The notes beneath the pieces were generated by a model. That model had not been told where the DNA came from. It worked only from the letters and a program-made list of their open reading frames with translations, and searched no databases. Of a stretch of 17,573 nucleotides of DNA, positions 8,109-14,411 are shown in pieces (the stretch's first letter is position 1; each line of letters starts with the position of its first letter). The position numbers and the translations under genes were made by a program. This stretch comes from Nocardia sp. (lineage in GTDB: Bacteria > Actinomycetota > Actinomycetes > Mycobacteriales > Mycobacteriaceae): NCBI GenBank assembly GCA_017354515.1, contig JAFMQT010000025.1, positions 1,427 to 18,999 of the forward strand. Reading direction: 5' to 3'.

Positions 8109-9581
8109 ATGGCCGAGATGCTGAAGTCGTACGATCCGCGCACGGGTGAGTTCGTCGGCGAGTATCCGATCCGCGATGCCGCCGCCGTCGCCGATGTGGT
8201 GCGCTCCGCGCGTAAAGCGCAAACCTGGTGGGCGGCAGCCGGATTCGCCGGCCGCAAACGTTCGATGCTGAGTTGGAAACGGCACATTTCACGCAATGCG
8301 GTCGAATTGGCCGAACTCATCAGCACCGAAACCGGAAAGCCGACCGTCGATGCCGCGATCGAGGTCATGCTCGCGGTGGAACATCTGAACTGGGCGGCTC
8401 GCCACGCCGAACGATTCCTGGGGCGGGCCCGGCTGTCGCCCAACTGGCTGACCCGCAATCAGAGCGCCTCGGTCGGCTACCTGCCGCTGGGTGTGGTGGG
8501 GGTGCTGGGGTCACCGAACAACCCGCTGCTGAGCTCGATGGGGGCGATCGCCTACGCGATGGCGGCCGGTAACGCGGTGGTGTTCAAACCCAGTCAGTTC
8601 ACCCCGGGCGTCGGAACCTGGCTGGCCGAGAGCTGGGCCGCACTGGGACCGGATCTTCCTGTGCTGCAGACGATTACCGGAACTCTCGACACCAGCGCCG
8701 AACTGTGCCGGGCCCGGGTGGACAAGATCGCCTACGCCGGATCCGAGGAGGGCGCGCGCCAGGCCATCGAATTCTGTGCGCCCACCTTCACTCCCATCGT
8801 GGTGGAGAAGGCCGGTAAGGGCACCATGATCGTGCACGTCGACGCCGACCTCGATGCCGCCGCCGATGCCGCGGTATTCGGTGCGATGTCCAACGCGGGT
8901 CAGAATCCGGCGGGTATCCAGCGCGCTTACGTCGCCGCCTCGGTCTACGACTCGTTCCTGGAACGGGTCGTGGTGCAGGCACGTTCGTTGCGGCCGGGGG
9001 CCGATCGCCGGGCCTCCTACGGTCCGATGATCGTCGAATCCCAGGTTGATGTGGTGCGCCGTCAGGTCAAGGACGCGATCGCGCGCGGTGGCCGGGCGGT
9101 GGTGGGTGGACTGGAATCCATCCGCGAGCCCTATATCGAGCCCATCGTGCTGACCGAGGTCCCCGAGCACGCGCTGGCGGTGACCACCGAGGCGCTGGGC
9201 CCGGTGCTGATCGTGAACCGGGTCACCGATATCGACGATGCCATCGACCGAATCAACCGCGCCGGTCAGGGCGTCTCGGTGTCGGTGTTCACCCGCGATG
9301 TCGCCGCGGTCGAGGAGTTCGCCGAACGCATCAGAACCGGTGTGGTAATGGTGAATTCGTCGATGACCTACGCCACCAATCCGGCGGTGCCGTTCGGCGG
9401 CGTCGGCGAATACGGTCAGGGACACATCCACGGGGAGGCCGGCCTGCGCGAATTCAGCCGCACCCTGGCGATCACCCGCAAGCGGCATCGCACACTCGTG
9501 GACCTGTCCAGTTTCGACCGCCCGATCCGGCATCTGCGATTGACCCGCGGGCTCTTCCGGCTCCGGCACGGCCGGTTCTGA
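8109..9581 (+). CDS. Aldehyde dehydrogenase-fold protein lacking the catalytic cysteine
   Basis: A 490-residue protein covering the full ALDH fold. Start chosen at ATG 8109, about 8 nt after GAGAGG, giving MAEMLKSYDPRTGE, the usual family beginning; an upstream ATG at 8028 adds 27 unconvincing residues. Retained family positions are Asn137 (of the PWNxP motif, here SPNNP), Lys160 (KPS), Glu233 (of ELGGK, here EKAGK), Glu361 (ExxGP) and PFGG near 428-431. The nucleophile motif GQxC reads GQNP at 264-267, so Pro267 replaces the cysteine that forms the thiohemiacetal. Normal aldehyde oxidation is therefore not expected. The C-terminal 30 residues are basic and hydrophobic. Seen: an intact frame and a missing nucleophile. 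Inferred: a pseudoenzyme or a binding/scaffolding role. Automatic annotation would probably call it succinate-semialdehyde dehydrogenase, which should not be trusted. Confidence 0.9.
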   Translation: MAEMLKSYDPRTGEFVGEYPIRDAAAVADVVRSARKAQTWWAAAGFAGRKRSMLSWKRHISRNAVELAELISTETGKPTVDAAIEVMLAVEHLNWAARHAERFLGRARLSPNWLTRNQSASVGYLPLGVVGVLGSPNNPLLSSMGAIAYAMAAGNAVVFKPSQFTPGVGTWLAESWAALGPDLPVLQTITGTLDTSAELCRARVDKIAYAGSEEGARQAIEFCAPTFTPIVVEKAGKGTMIVHVDADLDAAADAAVFGAMSNAGQNPAGIQRAYVAASVYDSFLERVVVQARSLRPGADRRASYGPMIVESQVDVVRRQVKDAIARGGRAVVGGLESIREPYIEPIVLTEVPEHALAVTTEALGPVLIVNRVTDIDDAIDRINRAGQGVSVSVFTRDVAAVEEFAERIRTGVVMVNSSMTYATNPAVPFGGVGEYGQGHIHGEAGLREFSRTLAITRKRHRTLVDLSSFDRPIRHLRLTRGLFRLRHGRF

Positions 9582-9593
9582 ATTACCCTTCGG

Positions 9594-10865
9594 CTACTGC
9601 TCACCGGGGTTCGGATCTGCTTCGGGGGGAGGTGAATTCCAGCCCAGTAGAACCGCTTCCATCAGCGCCCGCACCCGCGCCACATTCTCCGGCCGGTTCT
9701 CGAACCGCAGTTTGCGCCCGACATCGACCACCTGCGCGATCGCGGCATGTACCCGGCAGCGGGATTCGGCTGGATCGTCGTCGAGCAGATGTGCCCACTC
9801 CAGGACGTTCTGCCGCTGCACCGACCGCAGCTTCTGCTGTTCGGCCGCGGGCAGATTGGAGAATTCGGCGAAATACACCGGCAGCACCTCCGGCATCGAG
9901 AAGGTCAGCCGCGCGAATCGGGTCGCGATCCGGACCGCCGCGTCGGCGCGGCTGGTCGCCTCGGCCAGCGCCTCGGAATTGGCGATCGCGACCCGTTCTC
10001 CGGTGCGATGGAAGGCCGCGGCCAGCAGATCGGACTTACTCGGGAAGTAGCGGTAGACGCTGGAGGCGTTGATGCCCACCGCCGCGCCGATTTCCTCGAT
10101 ACTGGCCTCGTGGTATCCCTGCCGGCCGAAGATCCGGATCGCCTCGGCCAGCAGTTGCTCGCGTTTGGAGCTGAGCGGCAGCCCGCGCACCGGATTCGCG
10201 GCGGCCGCGCTGGTGGGCGGTGGGAGTTCGGTATGCAGGATGGCCCAGCACATATCCAGGATCACATCGACGAGCCGGGCGTTCGACAGCGCCGTGCGAT
10301 GGGCGGTGATACTGCCGATCACGCCCATCATCCCGGTGGCCAGCAGCGTCAGATCCTCCGGCGAGGTATCCGGGCGCAGATCCGCGATCGCCGATTCCAG
10401 CAGGTGCTGCAGGCGGTCGTAGATGACCCGGATCCGGGCCCGATCGGCGCGTTCGAGATAGCGCCGCTCCCACCGGTACAGCCCGCTCTCGCGCCGCACA
10501 TCGATGGTGTGCTCGGCCAGCGCGCGGATCAGGGCGATCAGCCGCGCCTTGGGATCCAACCCGGGTGTGTCGGCGGCCTCGGCGGCATCGAGCAGTTGCT
10601 GTGCGCCGTTCTCGGCCGCGGCGACCAGCAGGGCGTACTTATTGGCGAAGTGGCGGTACAGAGCGGGCCCGGAGATGCCCACCTCGGCGGCGATCTCGTC
10701 CACACCGACCGGGTGGTAGCCGCGTTCGCTGAAGGCGCGAGCGGCCACCCGCACGATCTGGGCCTTGCGATTCTTGGGCCGGCGCCGAGGTGTCGCGGCC
10801 CGCTCGGCGGCGGTGGCAGCCGGTCGCACCGCCGCGAGTTCGCCCTCGCTGCTGCCCGCGACCAT
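9594..10865 (-). CDS. Tandem TetR-family transcriptional regulator (two TetR units in one chain, Mce3R-like)
   Basis: 423 residues, about twice a normal TetR protein. Unit one has a DNA-binding domain at about residues 33-80 (RKAQIVRVAARAF, then VDEIAAEVGISGPALYRHFANKYALL) and a ligand/dimer domain to about 212. Unit two repeats this: the DNA-binding domain at about 234-281 (REQLLAEAIRIFG, then IEEIGAAVGINASSVYRYFPSKSDLL), then a second helical domain to the end. Both recognition helices are intact, so one chain could bind DNA as a pseudo-dimer. Mce3R of Mycobacterium tuberculosis, which represses lipid-import and acyl-CoA genes, has this rare layout. The start at 10865 follows AGGAGAGG. It is divergent from the enoyl-CoA hydratase-family gene, a likely target, and convergent with the dehydrogenase-like gene (12-bp gap). 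Confidence 0.92.
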   Translation of the reverse strand: MVAGSSEGELAAVRPAATAAERAATPRRRPKNRKAQIVRVAARAFSERGYHPVGVDEIAAEVGISGPALYRHFANKYALLVAAAENGAQQLLDAAEAADTPGLDPKARLIALIRALAEHTIDVRRESGLYRWERRYLERADRARIRVIYDRLQHLLESAIADLRPDTSPEDLTLLATGMMGVIGSITAHRTALSNARLVDVILDMCWAILHTELPPPTSAAAANPVRGLPLSSKREQLLAEAIRIFGRQGYHEASIEEIGAAVGINASSVYRYFPSKSDLLAAAFHRTGERVAIANSEALAEATSRADAAVRIATRFARLTFSMPEVLPVYFAEFSNLPAAEQQKLRSVQRQNVLEWAHLLDDDPAESRCRVHAAIAQVVDVGRKLRFENRPENVARVRALMEAVLLGWNSPPPEADPNPGEQ

Positions 10866-10905
10866 AGCCTCTCCTTCTGCCTGTCGGTTCCTCGCCGCCG
10901 CCCAG

Positions 10906-10931
10906 TGTTGACAGCGCCCGGCCAGTCAACA
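10906..10931. repeat. Inverted repeat overlapping the -35 element, operator-like
   Basis: TGTTGAC (10906-10912) and GTCAACA (10925-10931) are exact reverse complements separated by 12 nt. The left arm contains the first bases of the TTGACA -35 element of the divergent hydratase-family gene, so a bound repressor would block that promoter. Confidence 0.5.
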
Positions 10932-10937
10932 TAAGTT
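10908..10937 (+). promoter_or_regulatory. Promoter for the enoyl-CoA hydratase-family gene
   Basis: A consensus -35 TTGACA (10908-10913) and a TANNNT-type -10 TAAGTT (10932-10937) are separated by 18 bp. Transcription would begin near 10944, giving a leader of about 65 nt with a GGGAG ribosome site (10999-11003) 5 nt ahead of the ATG. The -10 lies inside the first copy of the direct repeat described separately. Confidence 0.55.
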
Positions 10938-10961
10938 AACCACAATTCGCAAAGTTAACCA
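10933..10961. repeat. Direct repeat AAGTTAACCA, candidate operator of the tandem TetR regulator
   Basis: The 10-mer AAGTTAACCA occurs exactly twice, at 10933-10942 and 10952-10961, with a 19-bp period (about two helical turns). Each copy holds the palindromic hexamer GTTAAC. The first copy overlaps the -10 of the hydratase-family gene. AT-rich motifs of this kind are conspicuous in such GC-rich DNA. Direct rather than inverted spacing would suit a regulator with two DNA-binding heads in one chain. Confidence 0.55.
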
Positions 10962-11008
10962 TTATTCTCGTCTCGCCGCCACATCCGGCGAACCACCTGG
11001 GAGTTTCC

Positions 11009-11803
11009 ATGAGCGATTCCGACAACACCCCCGGCCTGCAGATCGTCCGGGATGATCGGATCCTGCGAGTGACCATCGACAATCCCGCCCGTAAGAACGC
11101 GATCGGCTATGACGCCATGGTCGCGATCGGCGACACCTTCGAGAAGCTGAAGCAGGACCGCGACATTCGGGTGGTCATTGTGACCGGTGCGGGTGCGGAC
11201 TTCTGCACCGGGGCGGATCTGGCATCCGGCCAGTCCGACCAGGAGCGCGGTATCACCTCGGAAATGACCATGGACGCGGCCAATCGGATGGTCCGGTCCA
11301 TCGTCGACGCGCCGGTGCCGGTGGTAGCCCGGGTGCGCGGGGCGACGGCGGGAGTCGCGGTGGCGCTGGCGCTGGCCGCCGATCTGACCTACGCCTCCGA
11401 CGAGGCGTACTTTCTGCACGCGTTCATCAATATCGGCCTGATGCCCGATGGTGGCGCGGCCGCGCTGGTCGCCGCGGCGGCCGGGCGGGCGCTGGCCAAC
11501 GAGATGGCGCTGCTGGGGGAGCGACTGCCGGCTACCGAGGCGCTGCGCCGCGGTCTGCTGGCCGGGGTGCTGCCGGCGGACGAACTCGACGCCAAGGTGG
11601 AGGCGGTCGCGGCTAAACTGGCCCGCGGCCCACGCCGGGCCCTCGAACTCACCAAGAGCAATCTCAACCGCGTCACCCTGGCCGGTCTCGACGAGGCGCT
11701 CGAGGCGGAGAAGGCCGGTCAGTGTGAACTACTGAAGTCCAAGGATTTCGCCGAGGGCGCGACCGCGATGCTCACCAAGCGCGCGCCCGTCTTCGAACCC
11801 TGA
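11009..11803 (+). CDS. Enoyl-CoA hydratase/isomerase (crotonase) family protein, PaaG-type active site
   Basis: A 264-residue crotonase-fold protein acting on an acyl-CoA thioester. The start at ATG 11009 has GGGAG 5 nt upstream. Family landmarks are NPARKNAI (25-32), the oxyanion segment ADFCTGADL (63-71) and the second oxyanion region RGATAGVAVAL (110-120). Both hydratase glutamates are absent: the position of rat Glu144 is Ala119 and that of Glu164 is Phe139. The following GLMPDGG (143-149) keeps Asp147, at the place of the catalytic aspartate in PaaG-type isomerases (IGLIPDxGG). This suggests double-bond or ring isomerisation rather than water addition. The C-terminus (AEGATAMLTKRAPVFEP) is typical of the family. 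The divergent tandem TetR gene is the likely regulator. Confidence 0.92.
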   Translation: MSDSDNTPGLQIVRDDRILRVTIDNPARKNAIGYDAMVAIGDTFEKLKQDRDIRVVIVTGAGADFCTGADLASGQSDQERGITSEMTMDAANRMVRSIVDAPVPVVARVRGATAGVAVALALAADLTYASDEAYFLHAFINIGLMPDGGAAALVAAAAGRALANEMALLGERLPATEALRRGLLAGVLPADELDAKVEAVAAKLARGPRRALELTKSNLNRVTLAGLDEALEAEKAGQCELLKSKDFAEGATAMLTKRAPVFEP

Positions 11804-11820
11804 ACCGGAACAACCCTTTT

Positions 11821-11849
11821 CGGCCCGGCCGGGTTATCCGGCCGGGCCG
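11821..11849. terminator. Strong hairpin between convergent genes, probable bidirectional terminator
   Basis: CGGCCCGGCCGG (11821-11832) and CCGGCCGGGCCG (11838-11849) are a perfect 12-bp inverted repeat around the 5-nt loop GTTAT. It sits in the 54-bp gap between the hydratase-family stop and the stop of the convergent cyclase-like gene. No U-tract follows on either strand, which is common for actinobacterial hairpin terminators. Confidence 0.75.
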
Positions 11850-11857
11850 GCGCCGGA

Positions 11858-13102
11858 TCAGCCGGTGAGGCTGTCGTCCTCGGCCAGCAGTCGGTCGATC
11901 ACGGGATCGGAACCGGCAGCGGGGAATTGGTATCCGACCCAGCGATTGCGATGTGCCAGGCCGACCAGATCGAAGCGCCACCGGAACGGCTGGGTGTGGT
12001 GCACCGTATCGACCAGTGCGGTAGCCAGCGGACGGTAATTGGCGTGATCGGACAGCAGTGCGCGCTGCTGTTCGGGCGTTGCCGTGAAGAAGGATTCGAA
12101 CATCGAAATCGACTGGTCGGTGGTAATGCGGCCGAGACCGTAGATCCCGCGCATACGCATCCAATAGACCAGCCGCGCCTGCCACGGCCACAGCGCGTGC
12201 ACCGGGTCGTTACCGGTACGCAGGGTGTCGACCAGGGTGTCCACCAGGGCGAACGAATCGGCGACGCTGTATCCGGTGGTCGGGTGCATCATGCCCCCGC
12301 GCGAACCGAACGGCACCGGATCGGTGGCGCGGGCCGAGGCCCGGATCGGCGGCGGTGGTATATCCAGCGGATAGTGCGCGGCCTCGGCCGGTTCGTCACC
12401 GCGGAGCGTAATGCCGTGTGCGGTCAGGCGATTGATCGCGCGGCGGCGCAATTCGTGCTGGGGCATCCCGCCCCGCAGACCCAGGCTCGTCTCCTCGAAG
12501 ATCACCGTGCCGTCGCCGATCGGCACCGAGTACAGGAACGACGGCGGCTCGTCCGGGCCGGCGCCGTTCTCATCGCGCCAGTCCAGCAGCAGGCCTTCGC
12601 CTTCGGAGACCATCGGTGCGGCCCGGTCGGCGTCGACGAAGATGCCGTGCGCGCTGGCGGTGCGGCGCTTGCCGGCGGTGGGCATCCCCCGCGAATCCAC
12701 CACCAGTGTCGCGGAAATGACTGTGCCGTCGCGCAATTCCACGCGGTGCTTGTCCATCGAGGCCGCGCGCCCGGCGATAACGGTCGCGTCGTCGAGCGGA
12801 AGCGCTTCGAACAGCAGCGGTTTGGACAGCACGCAGTACGGCCGCTCGATGCGGTGTTCGGTGCGGGTCCACACGGTGGGCGCCGGAATTCGGGACGCGA
12901 TGGTGCTCTTCGGCAGCCAATCCGGCAGTTCGTCGATCCAGCAGGAGAACGTGGGCGACCACAGCCGGTCCGGTCGCGGATCCACCGCCACCACATCGAA
13001 TCCGGCGCGCATCGCGCGGTGTGCCACGGCACGGCCGGTCGGGCCGAGTCCGACAACGCAGATGTCGGCATGGCGGGTTTGCTGCGCACTCATGCCCCCC
13101 AT
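11858..13102 (-). CDS. Lycopene cyclase-family FAD-dependent protein (CrtL type)
   Basis: 414 residues with an N-terminal dinucleotide-binding fold, VVGLGPTG (16-23), for FAD. The central IFEETSL (201-207) matches the FLEET motif of CrtL/LcyB cyclases, whose acidic residues drive ring closure. GGMMHPTTGYSVA (269-281) matches the conserved C-terminal flavin-contact block (usually GMxHPSTGYxxA). By family knowledge the enzyme would form ionone rings on lycopene, at the membrane, using reduced FAD without net oxidation. No phytoene synthase or desaturase lies in the window, so the substrate is uncertain. ATG 13102 is taken as start; ATG 13093 follows GGGGGG at very short spacing and is an alternative. 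It lies 44 bp after the hotdog gene on the same strand, probably one transcript. Confidence 0.85.
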   Translation of the reverse strand: MGGMSAQQTRHADICVVGLGPTGRAVAHRAMRAGFDVVAVDPRPDRLWSPTFSCWIDELPDWLPKSTIASRIPAPTVWTRTEHRIERPYCVLSKPLLFEALPLDDATVIAGRAASMDKHRVELRDGTVISATLVVDSRGMPTAGKRRTASAHGIFVDADRAAPMVSEGEGLLLDWRDENGAGPDEPPSFLYSVPIGDGTVIFEETSLGLRGGMPQHELRRRAINRLTAHGITLRGDEPAEAAHYPLDIPPPPIRASARATDPVPFGSRGGMMHPTTGYSVADSFALVDTLVDTLRTGNDPVHALWPWQARLVYWMRMRGIYGLGRITTDQSISMFESFFTATPEQQRALLSDHANYRPLATALVDTVHHTQPFRWRFDLVGLAHRNRWVGYQFPAAGSDPVIDRLLAEDDSLTG

Positions 13103-13110
13103 TCAAGCAG

Positions 13111-13141
13111 TCGGGGCCCGCCGGCGCGGGTCGGCCCCCGA
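13111..13141 (-). terminator. GC-rich hairpin between the hotdog gene and the cyclase-like gene
   Basis: An inner stem CCCGC (13117-13121) with GCGGG (13126-13130) around a 4-nt loop is extended by an outer stem TCGGGG (13111-13116) with CCCCGA (13136-13141), leaving a 5-nt one-sided bulge. It starts 6 nt after the hotdog stop (reading the minus strand) and ends 9 nt before the cyclase start. It could attenuate read-through or protect the mRNA end. No U-tract follows. Confidence 0.4.
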
Positions 13142-13146
13142 TCCGG

Positions 13147-13623
13147 CTATGCGGGGCTGACCCAGGTTGTGATATCGGCGTGTACCACCTCGGTGCCGTG
13201 TTTGTCGTAGATGGACACCGGCACAACGACTTCCGCGCCCTCGGTGATGGCGTCGAAATCGGGCACCGGATCCAGTGCGGCGACCGCGCGCAGCCCCGAT
13301 TCGGCCTTCGCCAGATATTGGACGTTCATGGCCTTGGGAATCCAGCGGTGGGTGGTGGGCACGGTCGCCTCGCTGAGCATTCCCATCGCCACCTCGGCCA
13401 GATTGCAGGCCGCGATCGCGTGGAAGGTCCCCAGGTGATTGTGGATGCCGAACCATTTGGGTGCGGTGACCTCACACAGCCCGGGCTCCAGGCGCACCAC
13501 ATTCGGCACCACGGTCCCGAAATACGGCACCCGCGCGATCATTCCCAGGGAGAACAGCGCATGCCCCAGCCGATTGTCCGGTAGCTTCTTCCAGCCCTGA
13601 TAGGTAGCGGTCTCGTTCGCCAT
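13147..13623 (-). CDS. DUF4442-type hotdog-fold thioesterase-like protein
   Basis: A 158-residue protein resembling small hotdog-fold acyl-CoA thioesterase-like proteins (DUF4442 group). The central helix segment GIHNHLGTFHAIAACNLAE followed by beta strands (MNVQYLAKAESGLRAVAAL, then EVVVPVSIYDKHGTEVVHADITTWV) is the typical pattern. Catalytic residues are not firmly assigned in this group. Start chosen at ATG 13623 (MANETATYQGW); an in-frame GTG at 13629 adds two residues. No clear ribosome site exists, and the -10 element places transcription start at the ATG, so a leaderless mRNA is likely. It is the first gene of a probable two-gene unit with the cyclase-like gene. A role in handling an acyl or polyprenyl thioester is only a guess. 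Confidence 0.85.
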   Translation of the reverse strand: MANETATYQGWKKLPDNRLGHALFSLGMIARVPYFGTVVPNVVRLEPGLCEVTAPKWFGIHNHLGTFHAIAACNLAEVAMGMLSEATVPTTHRWIPKAMNVQYLAKAESGLRAVAALDPVPDFDAITEGAEVVVPVSIYDKHGTEVVHADITTWVSPA

Positions 13624-13629
13624 ACCCAC

Positions 13630-13647
13630 ATCTTACTCGCAAGTAAG
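13630..13647 (-). promoter_or_regulatory. Leaderless promoter overlapped by a TetR-like palindrome
   Basis: On the minus strand TAAGAT (13635-13630) fits a -10 TANNNT element. Six nucleotides later comes 13623, the A of the hotdog ATG, the spacing expected for leaderless actinobacterial transcripts. The -35 is weak. CTTACTCGCAAGTAAG (13632-13647) is a 16-bp palindrome with one mismatched pair (7 of 8), overlapping the -10. This size and form are typical of TetR-family operators. Confidence 0.55.
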
Positions 13648-13713
13648 TTTTGTGCCGATATGCTGGCCCGACTGGCGGTGATGACGCCGCCGACCGGGGG
13701 TTGGTACCCCGAT

Positions 13714-13743
13714 TTGGACGGGTGCGGGGGGCTCGGGCATACT
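13714..13743 (+). promoter_or_regulatory. Probable S10 operon promoter
   Basis: TTGGAC (13714-13719) and CATACT (13738-13743) are separated by 18 bp and resemble sigma-A/HrdB promoter elements. Transcription would start near 13750, about 340 nt before rpsJ. A GC hairpin, CGGGG (13695-13699) with CCCCG (13707-13711), lies just upstream of the -35. No better promoter was seen nearer rpsJ. Confidence 0.5.
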
Positions 13744-13749
13744 GTTCGG

Positions 13750-14091
13750 GTTGCCTGCACCGGTGACGTATGTCTGTGGCGTTACGCCGCCGGTATGCGA
13801 ATGGTGACAGGCGAGCAGTACCCACTCTGTATCCCGTCGAGTCCGGCGCGGGTACGTCCGGGACGAAGTTCCGAGGCCATTCGGTGAGATATCCGGGGTC
13901 GAAGAATGAGCACGAAGGCGACACGCCCGACCGCGTGGACCGGAAGAACCATGACAGATGAACAGCGGCGAGGACTGGGCGGTGCCCGGTCGCGGTATGG
14001 GCTGAGAGTCTCGATGGGGTATGTGCACATGAGGGTGCTTCAGGGCGAAAGCTCCTGGAACACAACGTAAGCGGAGAAAAGGACACTTAGC
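13750..14091 (+). promoter_or_regulatory. rpsJ: Long 5' leader of the S10 ribosomal protein operon
   Basis: About 340 nt without a convincing protein gene. Near the 3' end, CAGGGC and GCTCCTG around a GAAA tetraloop (14041-14057) can fold into a short stem with one bulged base. CGTCC and GGACG (13855-13865) form a small palindrome. A small open frame from ATG 13906 (or ATG 13951, with GGAAG upstream) to TAA 14070 would encode 54 or 39 residues. In Escherichia coli the S10 leader is where L4 autoregulates transcription and translation; I do not recognise that structure here. AAAGGA (14078-14083) is the rpsJ ribosome site. Confidence 0.4.
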
Positions 14092-14397
14092 GTGGCGGGA
14101 CAAAAGATCCGCATCAGGCTCAAGGCCTACGACCATGAGGCGATCGACGCGTCTGCGCGCAAGATCGTGGAGACAGTGACCCGCACCGGTGCCCGCGTCG
14201 TCGGGCCGGTGCCGTTGCCGACCGAGAAGAACGTGTACTGCGTTATCCGCTCGCCGCACAAGTACAAGGACTCGCGCGAGCACTTCGAGATGCGCACGCA
14301 CAAGCGCCTGATCGACATCCTCGACCCGACGCCGAAGACGGTCGACGCGCTCATGCGCATCGACCTGCCGGCCAGCGTCGACGTCAACATTCAGTGA
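14092..14397 (+). CDS. rpsJ: 30S ribosomal protein S10
   Basis: 101 residues, the full length for this protein. S10 sits in the head of the small subunit and also acts with NusB in transcription antitermination. Recognised from MAGQKIRIRLKAYDHEAID at the start, GPVPLPTEKNVYCVIRSPHKYKDSREHFEMRTHKRLIDI in the middle, and the end VDALMRIDLPASVDVNIQ. The GTG start has AAAGGA 8 nt upstream. It is the first gene of the S10 operon, after a long leader. Confidence 0.98.
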   Translation: MAGQKIRIRLKAYDHEAIDASARKIVETVTRTGARVVGPVPLPTEKNVYCVIRSPHKYKDSREHFEMRTHKRLIDILDPTPKTVDALMRIDLPASVDVNIQ

Positions 14398-14411
14398 CGG
14401 GGATTGCAGAT

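Noticed and set aside
8511..9569. A 352-codon minus-strand frame opposite the dehydrogenase-like gene
   Set aside because: It mirrors the codon bias of the real gene and shows no domain.
11927..13210. A 427-codon plus-strand frame opposite the cyclase-like gene
   Set aside because: The minus-strand protein has FAD and FEET motifs; the plus-strand product is Arg/Gly/His rich and unrecognisable.
13770..13961. A 63-codon plus-strand frame in the rpsJ leader
   Set aside because: It has no ribosome site and an Arg-rich composition typical of chance frames; the later frame ending at 14070 is the better small-ORF candidate.
13472..14086. A 204-codon minus-strand frame spanning the rpsJ leader
   Set aside because: It overlaps the hotdog gene in another frame and runs against the S10 leader; the composition is unlike a real protein.
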